A program made the position numbers and the translations under genes. Positions 17,992 to 27,582 of a stretch of DNA of 64,000 nt are shown here, one piece after another. Numbering within the stretch: the first letter of the stretch is position 1; each line of letters starts with the position of its first letter. The stretch is from JBBDLF01 sp040879025 (GTDB taxonomy: Bacteria > Pseudomonadota > Gammaproteobacteria > Pseudomonadales > Pseudohongiellaceae): NCBI GenBank assembly GCA_040879025.1, contig JBBDLF010000039.1:62001-126000 (forward strand), written 5' to 3'. Below the pieces are notes generated by a model. That model made no database searches and was not told the origin of the DNA. It saw only the letters and a program-made list of their open reading frames with translations.

Positions 17992-18018
17992 CGGCCATTT
18001 GGCCGCAGGCAGTATACT
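17992..18018 (+). promoter_or_regulatory. pilT/yggS divergent promoter region with small inverted repeat
   Basis: CGGCC at 17992-17996 and GGCCG at 18001-18005 form a perfect 5-bp inverted repeat with an ATTT centre. TATACT at 18013-18018 is a plausible -10 for yggS, 41 bases before its ATG. No clear -35 at the right spacing. Confidence 0.35.
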
Positions 18019-18058
18019 GGGCGGCACGTGACAACCCCATCCCGAGTCAGGCCTGAAA

Positions 18059-18739
18059 ATGCCGAGCATAACAGACAATATCGCGCAGCTGCGTGACCGG
18101 ATCGGCGATTTGGAGCGACGCTACCACCGTGCCTCGGGCACCACAACCTTGCTGGCGGTATCCAAGCGGCAGCCGGTTGCTGCGATCCGCGAGGCCATGG
18201 CCACCGGTCAATATGATTTTGCAGAGAGTTATCTGTCCGAGGCGCTGGATAAAATGGCGGAAATCGCCAATGAGGAAATCCGCTGGCATTTCATCGGTCC
18301 GGTTCAAAGCAATAAAACTGGCGGGATTGCCGCCAACTTCAGCTGGGTGCACAGCATCGACCGGCTGAAGACCGCCAGACGACTGAGCGAGCAACGGCCA
18401 CCGCATCTGCCTCCGCTCAATGTCTGCGTGCAGATCAACAGTTCGGAGGAGCGCACGAAATCCGGTGTCTGTCTTGATGAGGCGGAGGCGCTATGCGATG
18501 CCGTGGAAGACCTGGATTCGCTTGCACTGCGCGGATTGATGGCTATTCCCGAGGCCTGTAACGGTTTTGAACAGCAGCGCCTGTCCTATCGCCGGATCGC
18601 CACGTTGTTTGTCACGCTCAAGCCCCGCTATTCGGTGTTTGATACGCTGTCCATCGGCATGAGCGGGGATTTTGAAGCCGCCATCGCCGAAGGTTCCACG
18701 CTGGTGCGTATCGGCACGGCCCTGTTCGGGGAGCGATAG
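18059..18739 (+). CDS. yggS: PLP homeostasis protein, YggS/PROSC family
   Basis: 226 residues, a single-domain TIM-barrel PLP-binding protein that helps balance pyridoxal phosphate. The PLP lysine is in LLAVSKRQP (near residue 37), IRWHFIGPVQSNKT is the family segment, and the phosphate-binding SIGMSGDFEAAIAEGST ends the protein. It starts the long plus-strand run and is followed by proC, the widespread yggS-proC-yggT order. Confidence 0.95.
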   Translation: MPSITDNIAQLRDRIGDLERRYHRASGTTTLLAVSKRQPVAAIREAMATGQYDFAESYLSEALDKMAEIANEEIRWHFIGPVQSNKTGGIAANFSWVHSIDRLKTARRLSEQRPPHLPPLNVCVQINSSEERTKSGVCLDEAEALCDAVEDLDSLALRGLMAIPEACNGFEQQRLSYRRIATLFVTLKPRYSVFDTLSIGMSGDFEAAIAEGSTLVRIGTALFGER

Positions 18740-18765
18740 CAGACCGCCTGATTCACATTCAAGGC

Positions 18766-18795
18766 CTGACCCCCTCTGTTCAAATACGTTAGAAT
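18766..18795 (+). promoter_or_regulatory. Candidate proC promoter
   Basis: CTGACC at 18766-18771 as -35 and TAGAAT at 18790-18795 as -10, with an 18-base spacer. It lies in the 94-base gap between yggS and proC, 39 bases before the TTG start. Confidence 0.4.
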
Positions 18796-18833
18796 ACGCT
18801 GTTTTGGTAAAGAACCATTCTCAGGGAGACATC

Positions 18834-19643
18834 TTGAAGAACACCAACATCGGGTTTATCGGTGCGGGTAATATGGCCGGAAGCCTGATTCAGGGTTTGC
18901 TGGGCCGGTCCGTGCCTGCGCGGAACCTGTGGGCCTGCGATATAGACGCCGCGAGAGTCGGCGCACTTGAAACGCGCTACGGCATCAACGTATCGACCGC
19001 GTCCGATATCGCCACCCGTGTGGATTTACTGGTACTGGCGGTGAAGCCCCAAGTGATGGAGACGGTGTGCCTTGACCTGCGGGAATCCCTGGAGAACAAT
19101 CACTGCGCCGTCTTGTCCATAGCCGCCGGAATTACCCTGGCCAGATTGCAGGGCTGGCTGGGTAACTCATCCGTCATACGCTGTATGCCCAATACACCGG
19201 CACTGGTTGGCAAAGGCGCCAGCGCCCTTTATGCCGGGGCGAGCGTAAGCCCGGCACAGAGGGACCAGGCGGAACAAACCATGTCCGCTGTGGGTCTCAC
19301 CGTGTGGTTGCCATGCGAAGCGGACCTTGATGCGGTCACCGCCCTGAGTGGAAGCGGGCCCGCCTACTTTTTCCTGTTGATGGAATCCATGCAGGAGACG
19401 GCCAGGAGCCTCGGGCTGTCGGAAGAAACGGCGCATATGCTGACCTGCCAGACCGCGGCAGGCGCGGCGGAACTGGCGGCGTCCAGCGATATGGATATGG
19501 CAACTCTGCGGCAACAGGTTACCTCTCCTGGCGGCACCACGGAGGCGGCGATTAACCAGCTGGAAGGGGGGGGGTTCAGACAACTGGTGCACCAGGCGCT
19601 GACTGCGGCCTACAAGCGGTCACAGGAACTGGCGAAACAATGA
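18834..19643 (+). CDS. proC: Pyrroline-5-carboxylate reductase
   Basis: A 269-residue NAD(P)H enzyme for the last step of proline synthesis, the same length as E. coli ProC. The Rossmann motif IGFIGAGNMAGSL opens the protein and ALSGSGPAYFFLLMESM with QQVTSPGGTTEAAI is the C-terminal signature. The start is a TTG at 18834, six bases after AGGGAGA; there is no ATG that would fit, and the open frame extends upstream inside yggS without similarity. Confidence 0.95.
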   Translation: MKNTNIGFIGAGNMAGSLIQGLLGRSVPARNLWACDIDAARVGALETRYGINVSTASDIATRVDLLVLAVKPQVMETVCLDLRESLENNHCAVLSIAAGITLARLQGWLGNSSVIRCMPNTPALVGKGASALYAGASVSPAQRDQAEQTMSAVGLTVWLPCEADLDAVTALSGSGPAYFFLLMESMQETARSLGLSEETAHMLTCQTAAGAAELAASSDMDMATLRQQVTSPGGTTEAAINQLEGGGFRQLVHQALTAAYKRSQELAKQ

Positions 19644-19712
19644 TCGTACCCGCACGTTGTCTGCCGAATCCGGCATCAAAGCAAGATTGAAGACACAGAG
19701 AGAGCGTTATAG

Positions 19713-20312
19713 ATGGAGTTTGTAACCCAAACCGGCGGCACGATATTCAATGTGATGGCGGGACTTTACCTGTTGGCGGTATTGCTGCGCTTCCTGCTAC
19801 AGGTGGCGAAGGCGGATTTTTACAATCCGGTATCCCAGGCGGTGGTGCGCGTCACCAACCCCCTGGTGCAGCCGCTGCGAAAAATCATTCCCGGGTTTCG
19901 GGGCATCGATTTTTCAAGCCTGATACTGGCTTTGCTGGTGGAGGCGGTTGCGATCTGCGTACTGGCGATCATCTACTACAACACATTGCCCACGCCAGGC
20001 CAGATTATCACCTGGTCGGTCGTCGGTGTACTCAAGTTCACACTCGATATCTACACCTATGCCATTCTGGCCTCGATCATCATGTCGTTTGTCATGATGT
20101 TTTCAGGAAGCACCAATCCGCATCCGATACTGCGCCTGATCTGGCAGCTCACCGAACCGGTTATGGCGCCCTTTCGGCGAATATTGCCTCCCATGGGGGG
20201 CCTGGATTTTTCGCCCATTCTGGTTTTTCTGGCTATCGGTGTTCTCACTAATGCCCTGTATGGGGTGTTTGGGGTCACCCAGTTGATGGCCCGCCTGGTT
20301 GTCGGTCTCTGA
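19713..20312 (+). CDS. yggT: YggT family membrane protein
   Basis: 199 residues with two YGGT repeats, each with a pair of membrane helices. Each repeat carries the short signature after the first helix: NPLVQPLRKIIPGFRGIDFS (about 50-69) and a TEPVMAPFRRILPPMGGLDFS-like segment in the second half. The family is linked to osmotic or cell-envelope roles, not firmly defined. It lies between proC and metX as in pseudomonads. Confidence 0.92.
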   Translation: MEFVTQTGGTIFNVMAGLYLLAVLLRFLLQVAKADFYNPVSQAVVRVTNPLVQPLRKIIPGFRGIDFSSLILALLVEAVAICVLAIIYYNTLPTPGQIITWSVVGVLKFTLDIYTYAILASIIMSFVMMFSGSTNPHPILRLIWQLTEPVMAPFRRILPPMGGLDFSPILVFLAIGVLTNALYGVFGVTQLMARLVVGL

Positions 20313-20375
20313 ACAACCCGGAAAATATTGCCTACTCCCTTGAACCTGACGAAAGTGTAAAAACCCGACCCGAAC

Positions 20376-21626
20376 ATGCCAGATGTGATTCCCGAAAATT
20401 CAGCCGGACTGGTTACACCCAGCGTGTACCACTTTGATGAACCACTGACCTTGCGTAGCGGCAAGGTGCTGTCCGCCTATGATCTGGTGGTGGAAACCTA
20501 TGGCGAACTCAACGCCGATAAAACCAATGCCATTCTGATTTGCCATGCACTCAGTGGCGACCATCATGCCGCCGGCTATCACAGCCTGGAAGATCGCAAG
20601 CCGGGTTGGTGGGACCACTGCATCGGACCCGGCAAACCCATCGACACTGCATTGTTTCATGTCGTGTGCCTGAATAATCTGGGAGGCTGCGGGGGAAGCA
20701 CCGGCCCGGTGACCGTCAATCCCGAAACCGGCCGGCCTTTTGGTCCTGATTTCCCCGTCGTGACGGTCCGTGACTGGGTGAACAGCCAGAAACGGCTGGC
20801 TGACCGGCTTGGAATCAAAAAATGGGCGGCGGTGATTGGTGGCAGTCTGGGCGGCATGCAAGTATTGCGCTGGGCTATCAGCTATCCGGACAGCCTGCAC
20901 AGCGCCATTGCCATTGCCGCGGCACCAAAATTGTCGGCGCAGAATATCGCTTTTAACGAAGTCGCGCGGCAGTCCATCACCAGCGATCCGGATTTTCACG
21001 AAGGGCGCTACATTGAGCGCGACACTTATCCGAAAAAGGGTCTGACCCTGGCTCGCATGGTCGGCCATATCACCTATCTGTCTGACAGCGGCATGCGCAG
21101 CAAGTTCGGACAAGGCGGGGTTATCGCCGGCGTAAGCGAAGGCATTGAAGGTAACAGCGACAACACCAACTTCGGCCGGGATTTGCGCGCGGGCAAACTG
21201 AGTTTTGGTTTCGATGTGGACTTTCAGGTGGAAAGCTATCTTCATTATCAAGGCGAACGGTTTTCCAAAAACTTTGATGCCAACACCTATCTGTTAATGA
21301 CCAAGGCGCTGGACTATTTTGACCCATCGGTCGATTACGACGGTGAGTTGAGCCATGCGTTTGCCGGCAACCGAAAACCGGGAGTACGCGACTGCAAGTT
21401 TCTTATCATGTCTTTCAGTTCTGACTGGCGCTTTCCGCCGGAGCGCTCACGCGAAATCGTAGACGTATTGTTGCATGCCGGCCGCGAAGTGAGCTATCTA
21501 CAGATCACAGCGGATCAGGGCCACGATGCGTTTCTGTTGCCAATACCGCGATACGCCCGCGCGCTGACAACGTTTCTGCAGCAGGTTCATCGCGAGGTGG
21601 TTGAATGCGCCCCGACCTCGAAATAA
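20376..21626 (+). CDS. metX: Homoserine O-acyltransferase MetX (probably O-succinyl)
   Basis: A 416-residue alpha/beta-hydrolase-fold acyltransferase that activates homoserine for methionine synthesis. The nucleophile Ser is in GGSLGGMQVLRWA, and the catalytic His in TADQGHDAFLLP. The oxyanion and active-site segment NNLGGCGGSTGP is present. Gammaproteobacterial MetX proteins beside metW have been shown to prefer succinyl-CoA, so the literal acetyltransferase name is probably wrong here; that is inference. The 3-prime end overlaps metW by 22 bases. Confidence 0.94.
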   Translation: MPDVIPENSAGLVTPSVYHFDEPLTLRSGKVLSAYDLVVETYGELNADKTNAILICHALSGDHHAAGYHSLEDRKPGWWDHCIGPGKPIDTALFHVVCLNNLGGCGGSTGPVTVNPETGRPFGPDFPVVTVRDWVNSQKRLADRLGIKKWAAVIGGSLGGMQVLRWAISYPDSLHSAIAIAAAPKLSAQNIAFNEVARQSITSDPDFHEGRYIERDTYPKKGLTLARMVGHITYLSDSGMRSKFGQGGVIAGVSEGIEGNSDNTNFGRDLRAGKLSFGFDVDFQVESYLHYQGERFSKNFDANTYLLMTKALDYFDPSVDYDGELSHAFAGNRKPGVRDCKFLIMSFSSDWRFPPERSREIVDVLLHAGREVSYLQITADQGHDAFLLPIPRYARALTTFLQQVHREVVECAPTSK

Positions 21627-22198
21627 TTCAGGAATGGATCAAGGCTGACAGCCGGGTACTCGACCTGGGCTGCGGTGACGGTAGTCTGCTCGACTACCTG
21701 AAAAAGAGCCGCAACATAGTTGATATCGGACTGGAAATTGATTCCGATAATATCGAGAAATGCCTCGCCAGAGGGGTTAATGTTATCGAGCAGAACCTTA
21801 ACGAAGGCCTCACCAACTTTCAGTCCGAAAGCTTCGACACCGTTGTTCTGACACAAACCTTGCAGGCGGTGCGGTTTCCTGACATTCTCGTGGAAGAAAT
21901 GCTGAGGATCGGACGAAACTGCATTGTTACATTTCCCAATTTTGGAAACTGGAAAAGCAGACTGTATTTGTCCGCCAGGGGCCGGATGCCCGTGTCGCGC
22001 TTCATGCCTTACCAATGGTACAACACACCAAATATCCATTTTTGCACGGTGAAGGACTTCGACAATCTGTGCCATGAACGGTCAATTGAAATCCTCTGCA
22101 GAACCGTGGTGAATTCCCGCCACCAGGGCAACTGGTACATGAAGGCCTGGCCGAATCTGCTGGGTGAAATCGCTATATATCATATAACCCGCGGGTGA
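21605..22198 (+). CDS. metW: Methionine biosynthesis protein MetW
   Basis: 197 residues, a SAM-methyltransferase-fold protein with motif I RVLDLGCGDGSLLDYL near residue 17. The family accompanies metX in gamma- and betaproteobacteria and is needed for methionine synthesis as a partner of MetX, without a known methyl acceptor. The start MRPDLEIIQEWIKADSRVLD is standard and lies inside the end of metX, so the pair is coupled. Confidence 0.94.
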   Translation: MRPDLEIIQEWIKADSRVLDLGCGDGSLLDYLKKSRNIVDIGLEIDSDNIEKCLARGVNVIEQNLNEGLTNFQSESFDTVVLTQTLQAVRFPDILVEEMLRIGRNCIVTFPNFGNWKSRLYLSARGRMPVSRFMPYQWYNTPNIHFCTVKDFDNLCHERSIEILCRTVVNSRHQGNWYMKAWPNLLGEIAIYHITRG

Positions 22199-22267
22199 GC
22201 TGACGGGTTGCAACCGAGCGATCGCGGTTTTGTCGGGTAGTCCAATTGAATAATTTGTTGCGAATGA

Positions 22268-22876
22268 ATGAGAATACAGAAAGTTGTACTGGCCAGCGGT
22301 AATGCCGGAAAACTAGCGGAGTTTCAGCAGACCTTTGACAGCAAAGGGATCACGCTGGTGCCACAATCGGAGATGGGCGTAGCAGACGCCGACGAAACTG
22401 GCCTGAGCTTTGTGGAAAACGCCATCATTAAAGCGCGGAATGCCTGTTCGTACACCCGCCTGCCCGCGCTGGCCGATGACTCCGGTCTCGAAGTGGATGC
22501 GTTGAACGGGGCACCCGGTATCTATTCCGCGCGCTTCGCCGGCAGTGACACGAGCAATTCCGACAAACAGAACAACCTCAAACTATTGCGTGAGCTGGAT
22601 GGCGTGCCCGAAGAAAAGCGAACCGCGAGATTTCAGTGTGCTATTGTTTTTTTGCGCCATACACTGGATCCGACGCCCCTGATCTGCCTGGGAACCTGGG
22701 AGGGTCGTATCCTTCTGCGCGAATCGGGCACCCATGGTTTCGGATACGATCCATTGTTCTACGTACCCACTCACGACTGCGCCTCGGCGGAACTGGAACC
22801 TGAGGTTAAAAATCAGCTCAGTCACCGCGGCCAGGCCATTCGGCAACTGATGCGATGCTGGAACTACCACCTCTAA
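22268..22876 (+). CDS. rdgB: XTP/dITP diphosphatase (Ham1)
   Basis: A 202-residue nucleotide house-cleaning pyrophosphatase that removes dITP, ITP and XTP. Family motifs are LASGNAGKLAEFQ at the start, ADDSGLEVDAL in the middle, GYDPLFYVP and the closing SHRGQAI. The ATG at 22268 is spaced 69 bases after metW. The end overlaps hemW by 22 bases. Confidence 0.95.
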   Translation: MRIQKVVLASGNAGKLAEFQQTFDSKGITLVPQSEMGVADADETGLSFVENAIIKARNACSYTRLPALADDSGLEVDALNGAPGIYSARFAGSDTSNSDKQNNLKLLRELDGVPEEKRTARFQCAIVFLRHTLDPTPLICLGTWEGRILLRESGTHGFGYDPLFYVPTHDCASAELEPEVKNQLSHRGQAIRQLMRCWNYHL

Positions 22877-24021
22877 GTCTTTATATTCACGTTCCCTGGT
22901 GTGTCAGGAAATGTCCTTACTGCGATTTTAATTCCCATGAGGCTTCCGGTAACATACCGGAAGAGGAGTACGTCCAGGCCCTTCTCGCTGACTTTCGTTC
23001 GGAACTGCGCAATACCGAGGGCCGCCGCATCCAGAGCGTCTTTATCGGCGGTGGCACACCCAGCCTGTTTTCACCCGGAGCTTACAAAACACTTCTTGCG
23101 ACGATAGATCGGGAAGGTGGATTGGCCGACAATGCCGAAATTACCCTGGAGGCCAATCCCGGTACCGCCGAAGCAGAACGTTTCGCTGGTTACCGCAGCG
23201 CCGGAATCAATCGATTGTCGCTGGGCATACAAAGCTTCAGCGATGATAATCTTGGCAAGCTTGGTAGAGTCCATAACGCAGCACAGGCGAGAACGGCAAT
23301 CGCCATCGCCCGGGATGCGGGGTACGACAATCTCAATCTGGATCTGATGTACGGTCTCAGCAGGCAGACCGCCGAGGGAGCCCTCGCGGACCTGGAGCAG
23401 GCCTGCGCATTTGAACCACAACATATTTCCTGGTATCAGCTTACCCTCGAACCCAATACTGTTTTCTTCCGCCGGCCACCGCCTCTGCCCGACGAGGAAA
23501 CGCTCATGAACATACAGGAACAGGGCCTGGAACGGCTGGCGTCGTACGGCTACCAGCGCTATGAAATCTCGGCGTATGCGCAGGAATCGCACCGGTCGGT
23601 TCACAATCTTAACTATTGGCGTTTCGGCGACTACATAGGTATCGGTGCCGGCGCACATGGCAAACTTACCTCGCCCGGGGGGAATCTCGTAACCCGGCAA
23701 CGCAAGGTGAAACAGCCCGCTCATTATCTGAGGGTCTATTCAAAAAACTCCCACGATTCGATACCCACGGCCGCTCCCGTGGAAAAAACCGGGATCGCTT
23801 CCGATCAATTGACGGTTGAGTTCATGATGAATGTACTGCGCACCACCGAAGGATTCACAGTGGACCAGTTTCAAGCCCGCACCGGCCTCCCTTTTAGCGC
23901 TATTGGAAACCGGGTAGAATGCCTGCTTGACAGCAAACTCTTGCAAACCGACGGGAGGAGAATTTTTCCCAGCGCCAAAGGACATCTGTTCCTGAACAGC
24001 CTGCTGGAGGAATTTCTCTGA
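22855..24021 (+). CDS. hemW: Radical SAM heme chaperone HemW
   Basis: A 388-residue radical-SAM protein related to coproporphyrinogen dehydrogenase. The 4Fe-4S motif is HVPWCVRKCPYCDFNSHE with CxxxCxxC, carrying the extra Cys-less HemW pattern rather than that of HemN. IGGGTPSLF and GIQSFSD follow. HemW proteins bind heme and insert it into respiratory enzymes. It is translationally coupled with rdgB, as in many gammaproteobacteria. Confidence 0.94.
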   Translation: MLELPPLSLYIHVPWCVRKCPYCDFNSHEASGNIPEEEYVQALLADFRSELRNTEGRRIQSVFIGGGTPSLFSPGAYKTLLATIDREGGLADNAEITLEANPGTAEAERFAGYRSAGINRLSLGIQSFSDDNLGKLGRVHNAAQARTAIAIARDAGYDNLNLDLMYGLSRQTAEGALADLEQACAFEPQHISWYQLTLEPNTVFFRRPPPLPDEETLMNIQEQGLERLASYGYQRYEISAYAQESHRSVHNLNYWRFGDYIGIGAGAHGKLTSPGGNLVTRQRKVKQPAHYLRVYSKNSHDSIPTAAPVEKTGIASDQLTVEFMMNVLRTTEGFTVDQFQARTGLPFSAIGNRVECLLDSKLLQTDGRRIFPSAKGHLFLNSLLEEFL

Positions 24022-24026
24022 TTGCT

Positions 24027-24401
24027 ATGGCGAAACTTTATCAGCGACATTGCGAGGCCTGCAAACTTGGTGCCCCGGTGGTTACCGAAGATGAGGCGAG
24101 CCGGCTCATAACCTCTATTCCCGCATGGCGAAAGGAGTTTCACGAGGGAGTGGAAAAACTGATACGGGTATTTCATTTCGTGGAGTTCAGGGATGCCTTC
24201 GATTTCACCTACAAGATCGCCACGCTGGCCGAACGGGAGCAACACCACCCCGCCCTGTTGACTGAATGGGGGAAGGTGACGGTTTACTGGTGGACACACA
24301 AGATCAATGGATTGCATGTCAACGACTTCATCATGGCGGCCAAGACCGATATGATCGCCAAACTGGCCGCCGAGAAACTCAAAACCGGTTCATCGGACTG
24401 A
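24027..24401 (+). CDS. 4a-hydroxytetrahydrobiopterin dehydratase (PCD/PhhB family)
   Basis: 124 residues with the pterin dehydratase signature REQHHPALLTEWGKVTVYWW followed by TH...GLHVNDF. In phenylalanine-hydroxylase systems the enzyme recycles the pterin cofactor, but no phhA is seen nearby, so it may serve another pterin role. An N-terminal segment with two Cys (CEAC) is a little longer than in many members. It lies six bases after hemW and 78 bases before argE. Confidence 0.9.
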   Translation: MAKLYQRHCEACKLGAPVVTEDEASRLITSIPAWRKEFHEGVEKLIRVFHFVEFRDAFDFTYKIATLAEREQHHPALLTEWGKVTVYWWTHKINGLHVNDFIMAAKTDMIAKLAAEKLKTGSSD

Positions 24402-24478
24402 TAGCCCGCCCGGTTCCGTTGTGCTGTACTGCGCCTCTAAACCACACGGCACACGGCAAAACCAAAGCGAGGCAGACG

Positions 24479-25636
24479 ATGACCGACCGGCTTCACAATA
24501 TCAAGGCACGCCTGGACAAGCTCATCAGTCTGCCCAGTGTCAGTTCCGCCAATCCTGATATTGATATGTCCAATGTCCAGGTAGTGGAGTATCTGGCCGA
24601 CTGCTTTGACGGTCTCGGTTTTTCCTGTGAAATACTGGACTGTCCCTCTGACTCGGAAAACAGAAAAGTAAACCTGGTGGCAACTCTGGGTTCCGGTCCA
24701 GGCGGACTGGTGTTTTCGGGGCATACCGACACCGTGCCGCTGGACGAGGAACTGTGGAGTGTCGACCCCTTCCGGGTCACTGAACAACAGGGGCGTTACT
24801 ACGGCCTGGGCAGCACCGACATGAAAGGTTTCTTTCCGCTCGTAATGGAAGCCGTCAAACCGTACATCGCCGCAAGTCTGAAACGCCCCTTGATTGTACT
24901 GGCAACCGCCGACGAAGAAACCTCGATGCATGGAGCCCGGGCACTGGTGTCGGCAAATATCCCGCAAGCCCGCTATGCCATTATCGGCGAGCCTACCGGC
25001 CTTACACCCATCAAGGCTCACAAGGGCATCATGATGGAGGCAATCAGGCTTACGGGCCACAGCGGACATTCGTCGGACCCTTCACTGGGAAATAACGCGC
25101 TGGAGGCTATGCATCTTGTGATCAGCGAATTGTTCGATTTTCGCGAAGAATTGAAAGCGCGCTACCGCAACGAACTGTTTCGGATTGACTATCCAACGCT
25201 CAACCTCGGTTGCATCCACGGCGGCGACAATCCCAACCGCATCTGCGGCCACTGCGACATGGAATTCGATATTCGCCTGATGCCGGGTATGGTTGTTGAA
25301 GAAGTCAGAAGCATGATTACGCAGCGGATTCAGCCGCTGATGGACAAGCTCGACATCAAGTTTGAACTCGAGCCCCTGTTCCCCGGCATAGCCCCTTTTC
25401 AGGCGGACGCCAACAGCGTGATTTTACCCATGGCTGAGGAACTCACCGGAATACAGGCTGAAACAGTGGCGTTCGGAACCGAAGCTCCGCTGTTGCAGAA
25501 CCTGGGAATGGACACGATCGTGCTGGGGCCGGGCAATATTGATCAGGCGCATCAGCCCGATGAGTATCTCGCTCTGGACATGGTGGAGCCGTGCGTGGAG
25601 CTTCTTCAGAAATTTATTGAATCGGTAAACCGCTGA
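24479..25636 (+). CDS. argE: Acetylornithine deacetylase
   Basis: A 385-residue zinc M20 peptidase-family enzyme that releases acetate from N-acetylornithine in arginine synthesis. Metal-binding segments are VFSGHTDTVP, the YGLGSTDMKGFF acid, and TADEETSMHGA, and the dimer-domain GHSGHSSDP is typical of ArgE. The start is the ATG at 24479 (MTDRLHNIKARLD); an upstream frame overlaps the dehydratase gene and is not used. It is followed by argA, making a short arginine unit. Confidence 0.93.
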   Translation: MTDRLHNIKARLDKLISLPSVSSANPDIDMSNVQVVEYLADCFDGLGFSCEILDCPSDSENRKVNLVATLGSGPGGLVFSGHTDTVPLDEELWSVDPFRVTEQQGRYYGLGSTDMKGFFPLVMEAVKPYIAASLKRPLIVLATADEETSMHGARALVSANIPQARYAIIGEPTGLTPIKAHKGIMMEAIRLTGHSGHSSDPSLGNNALEAMHLVISELFDFREELKARYRNELFRIDYPTLNLGCIHGGDNPNRICGHCDMEFDIRLMPGMVVEEVRSMITQRIQPLMDKLDIKFELEPLFPGIAPFQADANSVILPMAEELTGIQAETVAFGTEAPLLQNLGMDTIVLGPGNIDQAHQPDEYLALDMVEPCVELLQKFIESVNR

Positions 25637-25690
25637 ATTATCCACCTCTCAACTGGACCCGGCCTACCTAAATAGCATACATTAGCGCCC

Positions 25691-27031
25691 ATGAAAATTA
25701 CCACGCCAGATCAAATAAGCTGGTTTCGACACTCATCGGTCTATATCAATGCGCACCGTAACCGGGTGTTTGTCATTCTGCTGACCGGGGAGGCGCTCGC
25801 CGATGACAATCTGCCTAACATCATCCACGACATCAGCCTGCTGCACAGTCTCGGTGTCAAGCTGGTACTGGTGCACGGAGCGAGACCGCAAATCACCGCG
25901 GCGCTCCGTACTGCAGGTTGTGAGTCTCGGTATCACCGAAACCTGCGCATTACCGAACCCGGCAGCATCCGGACGATAAAGGAAACAGTGGGAGCGTTGG
26001 GCATCGATATTGAAGCCCTGTTTTCAATGGGTCTGGCAAACACCCCGCTGGAAGGCGCGGATATCAACGTGTGCAGAGGGAATTTTATCACCGCCAAGCC
26101 CTACGGCATTCATGATGGCATCGACTTCGCCCATACGGGGCTTGTGAGAAAGGTCGACGCCGCCGCGATAACCGCGCAACTGGAACGCAATAACGTGGTC
26201 TTGATTAACAATCTGGGCTATTCGACCACGGGAGAAGTATTCAATTTGTCCGCGGAGGAAGTGGCGACAGAAACCGCTATCGCGCTGCGAGCGGACAAGA
26301 TGATTCTGTTTATTCCGGCCGACGGTGTGAAGGATAATGAGGGACATCTGGTCTCTTCCCTGAGCCCGGCCGACGCGGAAGTTGTAATAGCTGCTCATAA
26401 AACATCGGAAGATCAAGATCAACAGTGTGTCAATCAAGCACTCAGCGCCGCCGTTCGCGCCTGCAAAGCCAGGGTGCACCGATCGCACCTGATCAGCTAC
26501 AGACGGGACGGGGCCCTGCTTCAGGAACTTTTTACCCGCGAAGGCCAGGGTTCGCTTGTTAGCGCGGATACTTTCGAGGAACTGCGTAAAGCCAATATTG
26601 ACGACGTTGGCGGCATACTCGAACTGATCAAACCTCTGGAAGACAGCGCCGTACTGGTACAACGCTCTCGTGAATTACTGGAAACCGAAATCGGCAACTT
26701 CCGGGTGATCAGTTACGAATCCATGATCATCGCCTGTGCCGCACTCTATCCTCTGGATGAGCATTCTGCTGAAATCGCCTGTATCGCCATCCATGACAAT
26801 TATCAAAAAAACGGTCGGGGCGACAGGCTGCTGGCATGCCTGGAGGCGGAAGCGCGCAAGGCCGGCATGGACAGGATTTTTGTCCTGACTACTGTTGCCA
26901 TGCACTGGTTTCTGGAACGAGAATTCGTAAAAGTTGATATCGGTGAACTTCCCGCCAAGAAGCAACAGTTTTACAACTACCAGCGCAATTCGCAGGTCTT
27001 GTGCAAAAAGCTGGATGGTGCGGTCTCCTGA
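25691..27031 (+). CDS. argA: Amino-acid N-acetyltransferase
   Basis: A 446-residue enzyme making N-acetylglutamate, the first arginine step. Residues 1 to about 290 are a kinase-like regulatory domain with LVLVHGARPQI, and residues 295-440 a GNAT acetyltransferase domain with a CoA-binding NYQKNGRGDRLL. Length agrees with E. coli ArgA (443), which is feedback-inhibited by arginine through the kinase-like domain. It follows argE by 54 bases. Confidence 0.95.
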   Translation: MKITTPDQISWFRHSSVYINAHRNRVFVILLTGEALADDNLPNIIHDISLLHSLGVKLVLVHGARPQITAALRTAGCESRYHRNLRITEPGSIRTIKETVGALGIDIEALFSMGLANTPLEGADINVCRGNFITAKPYGIHDGIDFAHTGLVRKVDAAAITAQLERNNVVLINNLGYSTTGEVFNLSAEEVATETAIALRADKMILFIPADGVKDNEGHLVSSLSPADAEVVIAAHKTSEDQDQQCVNQALSAAVRACKARVHRSHLISYRRDGALLQELFTREGQGSLVSADTFEELRKANIDDVGGILELIKPLEDSAVLVQRSRELLETEIGNFRVISYESMIIACAALYPLDEHSAEIACIAIHDNYQKNGRGDRLLACLEAEARKAGMDRIFVLTTVAMHWFLEREFVKVDIGELPAKKQQFYNYQRNSQVLCKKLDGAVS

Positions 27032-27049
27032 CGGGAGGTTTGCTGCTGT

Positions 27050-27562
27050 TCAGTCAACCCCGGCTTTTTCCAGAATAAATATACTGTAGTCGTAGGGGTT
27101 GACTTCGTCGGAGCCGAAATCTTCTCGCCAGGTTTCACGCCAGGGTGCCAGGTCAAATTCGGGAAAGCAGACATCGCCCTCGACTTCGGCGTGAACCAGG
27201 GTAACGTACAGCCTGTCTGCCAGAGGTAGCGCGCTACTGAAAATCTTCGCGCCACCGATCACGCAGGCTTCTTCCATGCCGTCGATGTAGCTTATCTTTT
27301 CCGCCAGACTGACCGCCGCCGTCAGGGAATTGACCACCCTGACGCCCTCCACCTGATAGGAATCATCGCGGGTGACTACAATGCTGATCCTGCCGGGCAA
27401 AGGTTTGCCGATTGATTCAAAGGTTTTGCGGCCCATGATCATGCACTTGCCCATCGTGGTGCGTTTGAAAAACCGAAGATCGCCCGGAAGGTGCCATGGC
27501 AGCGCATTGTTTCGCCCGATGACGCGATTTTGTGACATGGCCCAGATCAGGGAAAGTTTCAC
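27050..27562 (-). CDS. folA: Dihydrofolate reductase
   Basis: A 170-residue reductase of dihydrofolate. It opens with LIWAMSQNRVIGRNNALPWHLP, has the NADPH-binding MGRKTFESIG, and the CVIGGAKIFSSAL segment. It is the last gene of the minus-strand lgt-thyA-folA unit and faces argA, 18 bases from its end. Confidence 0.95.
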   Translation of the reverse strand: MKLSLIWAMSQNRVIGRNNALPWHLPGDLRFFKRTTMGKCMIMGRKTFESIGKPLPGRISIVVTRDDSYQVEGVRVVNSLTAAVSLAEKISYIDGMEEACVIGGAKIFSSALPLADRLYVTLVHAEVEGDVCFPEFDLAPWRETWREDFGSDEVNPYDYSIFILEKAGVD

Positions 27563-27582
27563 GCTCTCGGCTCTCCGGCCAA

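Noticed and set aside
18766..18772. CTGACCCCC as a stray copy of the REP core
   Set aside because: Only seven or eight bases agree with the repeat at 1921-2052 and no partner arm is present.
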